Shown in pieces: positions 42,744 to 51,690 of a DNA stretch of 64,000 nucleotides; position 1 is the first letter of the stretch, and the number at the start of each line of letters is the position of its first letter. The notes beneath the pieces were generated by a model that worked only from the letters and a program-made list of their open reading frames with translations, ran no database searches and had not been told where the DNA came from. Both the position numbers and the translations under genes were made by a program. This DNA is from a virus: IMG/VR virus record IMGVR_UViG_3300036845_000049, positions 1 to 64,000 of that record; one strand, written 5' to 3'.

Positions 42744-43589
42744 ATGAACCGACATTTGGTAGGCCACATAGATACGTGGTTGGATAGGGCGGCTAACTTC
42801 GTGATCGCATACATGCCAGTGGACATTAGTGTTGACATAGCATATGAGGAAATGCTGGCGTGCACTACGATCAACACCGAGGCGATGATCGCCGCGTTCA
42901 GCGAAGCCGTGAAGTACCTACAACCACAGGGCCAGTTCAAGCGGTTCAACTTCACGCTCCCCGATGGGCGCACCGCTACTATTCAGGCGCGGTTCGCCCC
43001 AACATCGAAGTGGCCGATGTTTCTGATCCCTGAGCAGAACCTTACCATTGACCCCGAGGGTAAGTTCGCCGCACTACTCGACACGCCCTTACGCGTAGCG
43101 ACCGAGTGGGTGCATCTGGAATACATCTGGCAGCAGCTACGCATGGCTCATCATGAGCTGAGCAACGACCAGCTTGTCTATCTCATGCCGTGGATACGTG
43201 AGTGTTTGGCTGACTTTGACATAACCTCCCTGCCGGTTGAAGTGAAGCAGGTTGAACGTAGGGTAATCGACAAAGAACATGCAACTATCATGCGCGATGC
43301 GAACGTGCTGTTTTTCCCGCGCTTGTCCAAGTCGCTCATGGCAGTGGCGCGTTCAGGGCGCGTGCTTATAAGCCAGTATCGAATGATCGACGCTGCGTAT
43401 GGACACGAACAATTGGTGCGCTCTCCGCTATCTGTAGATCGTGCCATGGGACTTGTCGAACCATGGGTGAAAGAACACTTCACCGAGGCGATGGACGAAT
43501 GGACGCTTGACAGAAATCATCAAGCCGCACGGCAGTTGGCAGTGATTAGAGCGCGTGACGCTGCTAAGGATAACCCTAAGGGTAAGTAA
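42744..43589 (+). CDS. Hypothetical early protein (281 aa)
   Basis: ATG 42744 chosen; a TTG 10 codons upstream sits in a palindrome. Features: LVGHIDTWLDRAANFVIAYM, a beta segment FNFTLPDGRTATIQARF, then DNA-binding-like helices and a basic C-terminus. No family recognised. It precedes a HTH gene. Confidence 0.6.
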   Translation: MNRHLVGHIDTWLDRAANFVIAYMPVDISVDIAYEEMLACTTINTEAMIAAFSEAVKYLQPQGQFKRFNFTLPDGRTATIQARFAPTSKWPMFLIPEQNLTIDPEGKFAALLDTPLRVATEWVHLEYIWQQLRMAHHELSNDQLVYLMPWIRECLADFDITSLPVEVKQVERRVIDKEHATIMRDANVLFFPRLSKSLMAVARSGRVLISQYRMIDAAYGHEQLVRSPLSVDRAMGLVEPWVKEHFTEAMDEWTLDRNHQAARQLAVIRARDAAKDNPKGK

Positions 43590-43599
43590 GGAAGCTAAC

Positions 43600-43926
43600 A
43601 TGGCCGGGTTCACCTATAAGTCGTACAACTTCATTGACAAGGACCCGATCATCGATCAGGTTCGCACCGTCACCACTGGTATGAAGTACGCCATGATCGC
43701 TGAGGCGAGCGGCGTAACCAAGCAAACCATACGCAACATGCTAGACGGCAAGACGAGACGACCACAAGCGGCAACCGTTAACGCCATACTGCGCGCGTGT
43801 GGACACAAACTGAGCATCCGCCCCATTGCTGAGCTAGAGACAGTCGCGCCGACCATCACCATGCGACACGTAGTGCAGATCGCCAAATATCGCAACCTCA
43901 AGAAACAGAAGACGAAGCGCGCCTAA
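43600..43926 (+). CDS. Small HTH DNA-binding protein (108 aa)
   Basis: ATG 43600 follows AAGGAAG. Residues about 27-75 form an XRE/Cro-like HTH (YAMIAEASGVTKQTIRNMLDGK, then TVNAILRACGHKLSI). The C-terminus is Lys/Arg-rich. It is one of the few recognised transcription-factor-like proteins in the window and a candidate reader of the dispersed palindrome or a phage repressor/Cro. Degenerate palindromes flank it on both sides (43571-43585, 43924-43938). Confidence 0.7.
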   Translation: MAGFTYKSYNFIDKDPIIDQVRTVTTGMKYAMIAEASGVTKQTIRNMLDGKTRRPQAATVNAILRACGHKLSIRPIAELETVAPTITMRHVVQIAKYRNLKKQKTKRA

Positions 43927-43939
43927 CCCGGAGAGTAAG

Positions 43940-44395
43940 ATGCCAGTAAAATTCAAGCTTGGGTTTACTATTGACGCCGAGACGCTTTTCGGTATAATGT
44001 CCAAGTTCTTGCCGGTAGAGAATTTGGTTGTGGAAGAACTCGCTCCGATGCCTGACCCAGCGATACGGTTTGACAAGCGGTTCGATCTGCCGAAGCCGAA
44101 ACGTGCGCCGCAAGTACGCAAAACAAAGGGCAGCGGCTATGCGATGAACTTGCATGCGGGCGGGAACGCTATCATCATGGCGGTGTTCAGCGACGGCGAG
44201 GAACACAGCGTCATGGAATGTTCGCCCGGCTTGAAGGCGGCTGGATATTCCACCAATGGAACGTTCGGCAGGTTCGAGCGCTTGAAGCGCCACGGGGTAT
44301 TGGTCCCCCACGGCAGGGGGAGATGGAAACTTACCCCCAAGGGTAAGGAACTATGGGAGCATCCGCCAAGAGCAGCGCGGGAGAACGCAGCATGA
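43940..44395 (+). CDS. Protein with C-terminal winged-helix-like domain (151 aa)
   Basis: Residues about 70-145 look like a winged helix (HAGGNAIIMAVFSDGEEHSVMECS, FGRFERLKRHGVLVPHGRGRWKLTPKGKEL). The N-terminal 65 residues are a separate Pro-rich part. An exact palindrome (44331-44346) encodes the wing end LTPKGK. Possibly a DNA-binding regulator. Confidence 0.55.
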   Translation: MPVKFKLGFTIDAETLFGIMSKFLPVENLVVEELAPMPDPAIRFDKRFDLPKPKRAPQVRKTKGSGYAMNLHAGGNAIIMAVFSDGEEHSVMECSPGLKAAGYSTNGTFGRFERLKRHGVLVPHGRGRWKLTPKGKELWEHPPRAARENAA

Positions 44396-44979
44396 TCGAA
44401 GTGCCTGACCGCATGAAGCATCTGGACCGCGACCATCGCGGCTATCCGATACCGTTCCTTGTGTTCCGTGATATCGATGGCAAGCCGCACTTCACGATCA
44501 ACGACGAGCATAAAGCGCAGCGTTGCAGGACGCATGACGTGTGTGCGATATGCGGCTCGAAGCTATTGCGTGGGCGCTGGTTCGTCGGCGGACCCATGTC
44601 AGCGCTCGCGCCACTGGGCGCATACATCGATCCGCCGCTGCACCACGAGTGCATGCAGTTCGCTCTACAAACATGCCCATACCTTCTCAATGCCAGCTAC
44701 CAAAAGCCGCTCGATGGTAGGACGCTGGACCCTGCGAAGGCACCGGGTGTGATCGGGCTGATTGATAAGACTATGATCCCTGAACGACCAAAGATATTCG
44801 TCGGCGTCATGGCGGTGGGTCAGTTCTACACCGACCGTGGTTATATCGTGCCGAAGAAACCATTCCGCGCCATGGAGTTCTGGCGTGACGGCAAGATGGA
44901 ACAGCGGTTTGAGCGCGACCAGATTGCTTTCGCTATGCACCAAGCTGCGATAGCGTTTCAGAAAGCTGGCATGCTGTGA
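44392..44979 (+). CDS. Hypothetical protein with Cys/His cluster (195 aa)
   Basis: ATGA overlap with the previous gene sets the start. CRTHDVCAICGSKLLRGRWFVGG, then PPLHHECMQFALQTCPYL, look like a zinc-binding domain of the treble-clef type. The C-terminal half has beta strands. No family recognised. Confidence 0.6.
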   Translation: MIEVPDRMKHLDRDHRGYPIPFLVFRDIDGKPHFTINDEHKAQRCRTHDVCAICGSKLLRGRWFVGGPMSALAPLGAYIDPPLHHECMQFALQTCPYLLNASYQKPLDGRTLDPAKAPGVIGLIDKTMIPERPKIFVGVMAVGQFYTDRGYIVPKKPFRAMEFWRDGKMEQRFERDQIAFAMHQAAIAFQKAGML

Positions 44980-45000
44980 GGATGGGTTATGGAGAGATAT

Positions 45001-45036
45001 ATGCAGACAGCCAACGAACCAGAAACCAGACATTAA
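45001..45036 (+). CDS. Possible 11-aa leader peptide
   Basis: GGAGAG 7 nt before ATG 45001, encoding MQTANEPETRH, then TAA. It is just upstream of the polymerase start. May be chance. Confidence 0.25.
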   Translation: MQTANEPETRH

Positions 45037-45055
45037 CTTACCTACGGGGTAAACC

Positions 45056-46969
45056 ATGCTGCGCATCTTTGGCGACTTCGAGAGCTACTACGACACCATA
45101 TACTCGCTTAAGAAGATGAGCCCCGTCGAATACATACTTGACCCACGGTGGGAGACGTTGGCGTGTTCCGTGGCTATCGACCACGAGCCGCCAATGCTCC
45201 TGCCGCAAGACGACATAGCAAAGTTTCTTAAAGACATAAAGCAACCGTATTGTTTCATTAGTCACAACGCTCTGTTCGACGCCTGCGTGCTGGCGTACCG
45301 CTACGGTATACACCCGCCCGCGCTGCACTGTACGTTGAGCCTAGCTCGCGCCACGATCTACCACCAGATACCTAACGGCAGGCTGAGCCTTAAGAGCGTG
45401 CTTAAGCATCTTGGGCTGGGCGAGAAGGGCGACTTTATCCACCAGATGCGTGGCAAGCATTGGGCCGACTTAGTTGCTGACCCCGGCCTGATGATGTTGT
45501 TCGCTGCGTACGCGCACAACGACAGCACTGGGTGCCGCGACATATTCTATTACCTACGCCAATACTTCCCCAACCAAGAAGCCATCGTGATGGATCACGT
45601 GATTCGCATGGCGACCTCGCCAGTGCTGCAAGTGGACGCGACTGGGCTGCAAGTCTATCGCGAGGAAGTGCGGACGAAAAAAGCTGCCTTACTCTCTAGG
45701 GTAACTTTAACGGACCCCGGTAGTTTAGCTAGCTCTATCAAGTTCGCCGCTATGCTGCAAGCGTTGGGCGTTGACCCGCCGATGAAGATATCGCCATCTG
45801 ATCCTGATGGCAAGAAGATGACATACGCGTTCGCCAAGTCGGACCAAGCTTTCACCGACCTGTTGGAGCATGACGACCCCATGGTGCAAGCGCTGGTATC
45901 CGCGCGGCTGGGTATCAAATCGACCATAGAGGAAACCCGATCCACTCGGTTTATTAGTATCGCGCTGGCGACCCACGCCAACCTTGGCGCACCCTACATG
46001 CCGATACCGCTCAAGTACAGCGGCGCGCACACACATAGGTATTCGGGCGACTGGCTTCTCAACATGCAGAACCTATCGGCCCGCAAGAGCAAAGCGATGC
46101 GCCGCTGTTTGTATGCGCCCGCAGGCTATACGATTGTGGCCGTGGACGCCGCACAGATCGAGGCTCGCATCGTTGCATGGTTGGCGCAACAGATGGATTT
46201 GCTCGACATGTATATCATAGGCGAGGACACGTACAAAGCCTTCGCTGCCGACATATTCGGGATTGCACTTACCCTAGTGAGTAAGGTGCACCGGTTCGTG
46301 GGTAAGACTTGCATCTTGGGGCTGGGCTTTGGCATGTCGGCAAGGAAGCTTTTCTTCACCATTCGTACGCTGGCGCGCGAGCAGGGGATTGACCTTGGGT
46401 TCGTGTTGACGCTTGAAATGTGTGAAGCTTGGGTGATGACGTACCGCCGCAAGTTCGGCTACATTCAGCAGCTATGGACCGACTTGAACCACCTTGTTTC
46501 GTTGATGGCGCAAGGGCACGCACAGGACTATAGGGTTGGGCCATGCATCGTGGATGGTACAACTGTCATACTTCCGAGCGGCCTGCGGTTGTTCTACGAT
46601 AACTTGCGGTTTGAAGTTAACCCACAGGGTAAGGGCAACTACGTTTATGACCAAGCCCAGTTCACTAAGCGTCTATACGGCGCGAAATTACTTGAAAATA
46701 TCGATCAGGCGCTCGACCGGCAGCATGTCGTTGAAGCTGGGCTGCGCACGGAGATGCGAGCGTTGGCGCAGGGCATACCCGACCCACGCGTGTTGCTCAA
46801 TATTCACGACGAGAATGTTTATGCGGTCCCGACCGAATATGCCCCCGCATTAGCTAAGATTGCCTATGAAGAAATGATCCGCAACACGGAGTGGAGTGAG
46901 GGCTTACCATTAGCGGCGGAAGTCAAATTGGGTAAGAACCTAGCAGACATGGTGGAATGGAAGCCATGA
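45056..46969 (+). CDS. Family A DNA polymerase with 3'-5' exonuclease (637 aa)
   Basis: Exonuclease: GDFES (D7, E9), FISHNALFDACV (exo II) and YAHNDSTGC (exo III). Polymerase: motif A VAVDAAQIEARI (near 362), O-helix region RFVGKTCILGLGFGMS (near 416; Phe where Tyr is common), motif C NIHDENV (near 583). It replicates the phage genome. Two exact 16-bp palindromes (45689, 46269) and a degenerate one (46618) lie in the frame, near or between conserved motifs. The 45038 degenerate palindrome precedes ATG. Confidence 0.93.
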   Translation: MLRIFGDFESYYDTIYSLKKMSPVEYILDPRWETLACSVAIDHEPPMLLPQDDIAKFLKDIKQPYCFISHNALFDACVLAYRYGIHPPALHCTLSLARATIYHQIPNGRLSLKSVLKHLGLGEKGDFIHQMRGKHWADLVADPGLMMLFAAYAHNDSTGCRDIFYYLRQYFPNQEAIVMDHVIRMATSPVLQVDATGLQVYREEVRTKKAALLSRVTLTDPGSLASSIKFAAMLQALGVDPPMKISPSDPDGKKMTYAFAKSDQAFTDLLEHDDPMVQALVSARLGIKSTIEETRSTRFISIALATHANLGAPYMPIPLKYSGAHTHRYSGDWLLNMQNLSARKSKAMRRCLYAPAGYTIVAVDAAQIEARIVAWLAQQMDLLDMYIIGEDTYKAFAADIFGIALTLVSKVHRFVGKTCILGLGFGMSARKLFFTIRTLAREQGIDLGFVLTLEMCEAWVMTYRRKFGYIQQLWTDLNHLVSLMAQGHAQDYRVGPCIVDGTTVILPSGLRLFYDNLRFEVNPQGKGNYVYDQAQFTKRLYGAKLLENIDQALDRQHVVEAGLRTEMRALAQGIPDPRVLLNIHDENVYAVPTEYAPALAKIAYEEMIRNTEWSEGLPLAAEVKLGKNLADMVEWKP

Positions 46970-47487
46970 CCTTACAGTGTGCAAGCTGTAGAGTTCGCGT
47001 GTTTGCTGGCTTCCCGCCATGGGAGAACTGTGTTACATGTCAAACTTTCAACGAAATGGAGGCAGGTAAACGTGCCCTCGTTGAATATCAACCAACAGAG
47101 GACGAGAAACGTAGGTCTGCATATCTGGCAATCCGTCAAGCTACCTATTCATATGCGCCCCGCAAACCAGCGTGGACTAAGCCGCATGTGTGGTGGCCCA
47201 TGCGGGAGAGTTATGAACGTGAGCGCGACTGGAATACATATTATCCTTCATCGGGTATTGATGCCTACAAACGCATGGGGGAACATTGGCCAGATCGCAG
47301 TCATCAATTATCCTACGAGTGTTTTGCAGACTTCACTTACTCTAAAGAGTTACGCGATAAAATGCAGACGCAACTCGATATAGAGTTCGATCTAATGCCG
47401 GAAGAAGATGGTGTTGGTGACAACGAGCATCTGGCATTTATGTGGAAGATACGAAGCAAGAAAAAGAAAAAACAACACAACCTATAA
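46966..47487 (+). CDS. Zinc-finger-like hypothetical protein (173 aa)
   Basis: ATG 46966 overlaps the polymerase stop (ATGA); a longer start at 46957 is possible. LQCASCRV and NCVTCQTF form a Cys4 ribbon. The rest is polar and ends KKKKKQHNL. Translationally coupled to the polymerase, so it may be an accessory factor. Confidence 0.55.
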   Translation: MTLQCASCRVRVFAGFPPWENCVTCQTFNEMEAGKRALVEYQPTEDEKRRSAYLAIRQATYSYAPRKPAWTKPHVWWPMRESYERERDWNTYYPSSGIDAYKRMGEHWPDRSHQLSYECFADFTYSKELRDKMQTQLDIEFDLMPEEDGVGDNEHLAFMWKIRSKKKKKQHNL

Positions 47488-47514
47488 GCGAGTGAAATAC
47501 AACTACTAGTATAC

Positions 47515-47543
47515 TTGACAACTCGTTACGCTCGTGTTACATA
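47515..47543 (+). promoter_or_regulatory. Candidate promoter of the recombination operon
   Basis: TTGACA, 17 nt, TACATA. It lies 30 nt after the 46966 gene and 40 nt before the next start. Confidence 0.45.
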
Positions 47544-47578
47544 TGTTTACGGTCAAGGGGCCTATATAGGTGAGTAAA

Positions 47579-47890
47579 ATGGTAAACTTTGTGACCGTGG
47601 AACCGGATGTTGACGTTCCCGCCGACGAGAAGACGCTTATCCTTGCGTTCGGGGTAACTCCCATGGAAGCTAGGTTTATGCAGGCGATGCTTAACACCAC
47701 CGATTGGATCGGCAAGGATGAACTACCAGAGATTAAATACAGCATTCGCCAAGTCATCTACACGCTACGCACGAAGCTAGAGAAGCGCAAGATTTGGGTG
47801 ATTAACGATGGCAATGGACGATATTCTATCCCGCCTGCGTGCAAAGAAATTATTAGACAAACAATCGAAACCATCTTACCCACAGAGTAA
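47579..47890 (+). CDS. Winged-helix-like protein (103 aa)
   Basis: AGGTGAG precedes ATG 47579. ILAFGVTPMEARFMQAMLNTTDWIGKDEL..., IRQVIYTLRTKLEKRKIWVINDGNGRYSIP resembles the C-terminal DNA-binding domain of OmpR-type regulators. The last six codons lie in an exact palindrome (47876-47890). Likely DNA-binding regulator. Confidence 0.6.
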   Translation: MVNFVTVEPDVDVPADEKTLILAFGVTPMEARFMQAMLNTTDWIGKDELPEIKYSIRQVIYTLRTKLEKRKIWVINDGNGRYSIPPACKEIIRQTIETILPTE

Positions 47891-48338
47891 CCCACCGACG
47901 CTGAGAGATTATCAAGTGGCGTTAGGCGATCCGAACGATTTTGGTGCTCTTGCTAACATTGTAGGCACGCCGGATATGTGGTCAAATATTATCAAATCGC
48001 AGGCTGAGCAAGATATAACGCGCCAAATGGCGCAGGCGCAGATGAACGCAAATGTGCAACAAGCACAGCACTTCCCAGCGCCAGTAACGCCACCCAACCG
48101 GCCATCCACCGGGGCAACCCTATCGCAGCGCGCCCGCGAGATGTTCCTCAAGCGCATGGGCGGGCTGCGCGCTGAGATGACGATTGCGGCAGAGGATTAT
48201 CTTCACTGCCATATCTTTGGCGATAAGGTGTATCTGTTCTATTGTTTCGCTGGGCGCGATGGGTGTGTGAAGGAAGATATCGACCTGTTCCCGAGCGATC
48301 AGTTGATAACCCAATTCAGGATGGTGCTGGCTACATGA
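47808..48338 (+). CDS. Hypothetical protein (176 aa)
   Basis: Overlaps the previous gene by 83 nt in another frame; start may be 47814. Contains ILSRLRAKKLLDKQ, a Gln-rich middle and a C-terminal beta domain (HIFGDKVYLFYCFAGRDGCVKEDIDLFPSD). No family recognised. Confidence 0.55.
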   Translation: MAMDDILSRLRAKKLLDKQSKPSYPQSNPPTLRDYQVALGDPNDFGALANIVGTPDMWSNIIKSQAEQDITRQMAQAQMNANVQQAQHFPAPVTPPNRPSTGATLSQRAREMFLKRMGGLRAEMTIAAEDYLHCHIFGDKVYLFYCFAGRDGCVKEDIDLFPSDQLITQFRMVLAT

Positions 48339-48751
48339 TCTGCGAAGTATGCGACGGCTCTGGTCACTACTGGAATACGCTGCTAGAGCAAACTTTCTAT
48401 TGTCCAAACTGTCTTACTCTATGGGTAACGCCAATGATAACGAGGGTTGAACACCGGGACAAGGGTTGGTACATCTGCAAATATGACACAGCGGAGAATA
48501 TGCGGTCTGGTTTTGTGGGAGTAATAACTGGCCCATATGACACCGAGGCAGGGGCGAAACGGGCGCTTGCCGAAACGACCGACGATAAAGAGAACACTGG
48601 CCTGACTACGAGGAAAGTCTATGACCCTAGCCGCGACCCCACCCCAGCCACCTTCAAAGTTAACCTCGACGCCGGTATCCCAACCGACAACGACGAAGAT
48701 ATGTCAGAAGTGCAAATCGGTGAAGTTAGTAGTGGAGTTTCGTCTACGTAA
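48335..48751 (+). CDS. Protein with DnaJ-type zinc motif (138 aa)
   Basis: Start at 48335 by ATGA coupling. CEVCDGSGHYWNT and YCPNCLTL give a CxxCxGxG zinc ribbon as in DnaJ-like fingers. Then a small alpha-beta domain (GWYICKYDTAENM...GPYDTEAGAKRALAETT). Unknown role. Confidence 0.55.
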   Translation: MICEVCDGSGHYWNTLLEQTFYCPNCLTLWVTPMITRVEHRDKGWYICKYDTAENMRSGFVGVITGPYDTEAGAKRALAETTDDKENTGLTTRKVYDPSRDPTPATFKVNLDAGIPTDNDEDMSEVQIGEVSSGVSST

Positions 48752-49178
48752 ATCATTCGTAACAGGGGAACACTATCGGGGACGAGTATGTAAGCGCTGC
48801 CACCAAGACACAGCCAATGCACGCAAGCAAAATAGCTATCCGGCACGAAAGAAAGCACGAGATGCTACAGCACGGTGGAGAGAAAACAACCCAGAGAAAC
48901 ATCGTCAGCTTGCACTGCATTATGCTCGCATGCGAAAGTTTGGGATCACTCTGGCGGAAAGAGACGAACTGCTTGCAGCGCAAGGGAATGTTTGCGCTAT
49001 CTGCCAAGGGGACAATTCTGGGAGTAAGCGGGACTGGCACATAGATCACTGCCATAAGAGCAATCAGATACGAGGCATTCTATGCCATCCATGTAACCTA
49101 CTGCTAGGGTTTGCGAAGGAAGATACCCATGTCCTTGAACGCGCAATCAGCTATATCAAAGCCCATGAAAGCGACTAA
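48621..49178 (+). CDS. Endonuclease VII-like HNH endonuclease (185 aa)
   Basis: CQKCKS...CKRCH is an N-terminal zinc ribbon. CAICQGDN, WHIDHCHKSNQIRGILC and HPCNLLLGFAKED are the endonuclease VII signature. In this neighbourhood (Cas4-like, VRR-NUC, SNF2 helicase) it is likely a Holliday junction resolvase. It overlaps the upstream gene by 131 nt, so the true start may be later. Confidence 0.85.
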   Translation: MTLAATPPQPPSKLTSTPVSQPTTTKICQKCKSVKLVVEFRLRKSFVTGEHYRGRVCKRCHQDTANARKQNSYPARKKARDATARWRENNPEKHRQLALHYARMRKFGITLAERDELLAAQGNVCAICQGDNSGSKRDWHIDHCHKSNQIRGILCHPCNLLLGFAKEDTHVLERAISYIKAHESD

Positions 49179-49872
49179 CTTTTCATGGTCCTATAGTAAG
49201 CTCAAAAATTTTGAAACCTGTGCCCGGAGGTATAAAGAGATTGATGTTGACAAGACTATAGAACAACCCCGGTCTGCCGAGTTGGATCGGGGCGACGATC
49301 TGCATGCTGCAATGCAGAGACGGGTGCAGGGTACGACACCACTTCCTCCGCAGTTCATATATATGGAACCATGGGCAGAGAAGTTAACCCGCGTCCTGCA
49401 CCCGTTCCAGATTATTCAGTGCGAGCTAAAGCTGTCCATGAACAAGGCAGGGTTACCCACTGGGTACTTCGACAAGACGACTTGGTATCGCGCCAAGATA
49501 GATTACTTCCGCTTGATGCCGACCGGGGTTGATGGCGTGGACTACGGGCATATCGTTGACTATAAGACCGGCAAGCCGCCAAGGTTCCCTGACAACACGC
49601 AACTCATGCTCAGTGCATGGACGATCTTCCAGCACTACAAGACAGTGCAGAACGTCCGGGTGGATTATCTATGGACTGAATACAGCGACACGTCGCATGA
49701 GAACTATGGGCGTCATGAGATGCCCGCGCAGTTGGAGCAACTTACCCCACGGGTAACTGCCCTAGAGACGGCGCATCGCAATGATGACTTCCCGCCGAAG
49801 CCTAACGGGCTATGCTACGAATACTGCGACGTGATTAAGTGTGAGTTCCACGGCAAGAGGTCAAAGCGATGA
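49129..49872 (+). CDS. Cas4/RecB-like PD-(D/E)XK nuclease (247 aa)
   Basis: AAGGAAG supports ATG 49129. FSWSYSKLKNFETCARRY is the family N-terminus with a Cys; GHIVDYKTGKPP is the D..DYKTG catalytic motif. The C-terminal CYEYCDVIKC adds three Cys, so an iron-sulphur cluster as in Cas4/AddB nucleases is likely. Family enzymes resect DNA ends. ATGA coupling to the next nuclease. Confidence 0.8.
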   Translation: MSLNAQSAISKPMKATNFSWSYSKLKNFETCARRYKEIDVDKTIEQPRSAELDRGDDLHAAMQRRVQGTTPLPPQFIYMEPWAEKLTRVLHPFQIIQCELKLSMNKAGLPTGYFDKTTWYRAKIDYFRLMPTGVDGVDYGHIVDYKTGKPPRFPDNTQLMLSAWTIFQHYKTVQNVRVDYLWTEYSDTSHENYGRHEMPAQLEQLTPRVTALETAHRNDDFPPKPNGLCYEYCDVIKCEFHGKRSKR

Positions 49873-50264
49873 CGCCTGAGGGCAGGGTTAAAAAGAAAGT
49901 AACGGAGCTACTTAAAACGTTCCCTTCGGTCTACGCCTTTATGCCCGTACAGCACGGCTTAGGCGCGTCAGGACTGGACTACCACTGCGTAGTGGGTAAG
50001 ATGCTTCAGGTGGGGCCTATAGCTGAGATGATCCCCCTAGCGTTCTTCATTGAGGCGAAGAAACCGGGTGGCGAGCCTACCCAACGGCAGGATGATTTTA
50101 TCTACGAACGCAAAGTAAAACAGAACGCGCGGACGTTCGTAATTGACGAGGACCCAAGCATAGGCAAGGGCAAGGGGCTGGATGATTTGGCCCTATGGTT
50201 AGGAGAGATAGAGCGTCACAATGAACATATCCGTTCCATTATCCAACACGAATTTACCCAGTAG
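49869..50264 (+). CDS. VRR-NUC domain nuclease (131 aa)
   Basis: GLGASGLDYHCVV, then LAFFIEAKKPGGEPTQRQ, are the VRR-NUC motifs (G.pD, E.K). Stand-alone VRR-NUC proteins can act on Holliday junctions or flaps. It overlaps the helicase gene by 44 nt; its stop lies in a palindrome (50254-50269). Confidence 0.85.
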   Translation: MTPEGRVKKKVTELLKTFPSVYAFMPVQHGLGASGLDYHCVVGKMLQVGPIAEMIPLAFFIEAKKPGGEPTQRQDDFIYERKVKQNARTFVIDEDPSIGKGKGLDDLALWLGEIERHNEHIRSIIQHEFTQ

Positions 50265-51690
50265 AGTAACTAGCGACCAAGCCGGGGCAGCAATGCTGAC
50301 GGCTGGGTACGCGTTCCCTGAGGGAACGTTTCAAGTGCAGAAGTGGACAGCAGCGCTGTTCATCGAGAACCCGCGTGGGTACTGCATCAATGAGCTAGGC
50401 ACAGGCAAGACAAGAAGTATTTTATTTGCGTTCGATGCGCTCAAGCGGGCGGGTTTGGTGCAGCGGATGATTGTGTTATGCCCACTGACCGCCATGAGAC
50501 GCACGTGGTATCGGGAAGTGCTGCTATATTTCCCATGGCTCAAAGCGATAATTCTGCACGGCCCTAACAAGGCCGCTCGCTTCAAGAAACTGGTAGAGAG
50601 AGTTGACATTTATATCATCAACCACGATGGGCTTGAAGTGCTAGAAGATAGCTTGATGTTGCGTGACGATATCGACTGCGTATGTGTTGACGAGATTGGC
50701 GGCTACCGGAACGGACGGGCTGAGAAAACTAAACTATTGCGCGCATACGTCGCGTCGAAAGACTACGTGTGGGGCCTGACTGGTTCGCCTATCCCTCGCG
50801 CCGTCACCGACGTATGGGGGCCATGCTCATGTCTTACTCCCCATACTGTACCGAAATTCTTCACGATCTTCCGCGACCAACTGATGCTCAAGAAAGGTCA
50901 GTTCAAGTGGGTGCCTAAACCCGGTGCGGAGGAACGCGCCGTATCGTGCATGCAGCCAAGCGTGCGGTTCAAACTCTCGGACGTGACCGAGTTACCCGAG
51001 AGGGTAATTAAGTATTACCAAGCAGACCTGACGCCGAAACAGAGTTACGTTTATGAGGCGATGCGCAAGCAATCAATCGCGCTAGTTGGGGAACACAAGA
51101 TCGATGCGCTCAACGCTGGCGCGGTGCTAAGCAAACTGATGCAGATCGCTATCGGTTACGTGTACACGCGCGACGGCAAAACGATCCATATGGACAACAC
51201 GCCGCGCTTGCAATTGATCCTAGACCTGATCGACAGCACGCAACGCAAGGTGCTTCTGTTCGCGCCATTCAAATCGGCAGTGAGTGCGTTTAGTGCGTTT
51301 CTGACAACCAACAAAGTCTCTCATGCCGTAGTGACGGGCGATACAACGCTCAAGCGACGTGACGAGATATTCGGGGACTTTCAAGACACGCCCAAGTACA
51401 AGGTTATTGCCGCGCATCCCGGATGCATGTCTCACAGCCTTACGCTCACAAAGGCGAACACGACGATATGGGCAGGGCCAGTGACTTCACTGGAAACGTT
51501 CCAACAGGCGAACGGGCGCACGTATCGAGTGGGGCAGGACGACAAGACGTTAGTAGCGATGGTTGGCGGAACGGCGATGGAAGAAAAAATGTACAAACTT
51601 CTCGCCGCCAACGAACAGCTACAAAATCGTTTCCTTGAAATAGTCGAGGCAATCACAGAGCAGATCACAGAAGGGGAACTTACCCAGTGA
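50221..51690 (+). CDS. SNF2-type DEAD/H helicase (489 aa)
   Basis: Motif I NELGTGKTRS, Ia LCPLTAMRRTW, motif II VCVDEIGG (DEIG), III GLTGSP, and motifs V-VI SLTLTKANTTIWAGP...QANGRTYRVGQ. The order and spacing match SNF2 helicases found beside VRR-NUC genes in phages. Probably remodels or branch-migrates DNA in recombination or replication. AGGAGAG is upstream of ATG 50221. Confidence 0.88.
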   Translation: MNISVPLSNTNLPSRVTSDQAGAAMLTAGYAFPEGTFQVQKWTAALFIENPRGYCINELGTGKTRSILFAFDALKRAGLVQRMIVLCPLTAMRRTWYREVLLYFPWLKAIILHGPNKAARFKKLVERVDIYIINHDGLEVLEDSLMLRDDIDCVCVDEIGGYRNGRAEKTKLLRAYVASKDYVWGLTGSPIPRAVTDVWGPCSCLTPHTVPKFFTIFRDQLMLKKGQFKWVPKPGAEERAVSCMQPSVRFKLSDVTELPERVIKYYQADLTPKQSYVYEAMRKQSIALVGEHKIDALNAGAVLSKLMQIAIGYVYTRDGKTIHMDNTPRLQLILDLIDSTQRKVLLFAPFKSAVSAFSAFLTTNKVSHAVVTGDTTLKRRDEIFGDFQDTPKYKVIAAHPGCMSHSLTLTKANTTIWAGPVTSLETFQQANGRTYRVGQDDKTLVAMVGGTAMEEKMYKLLAANEQLQNRFLEIVEAITEQITEGELTQ

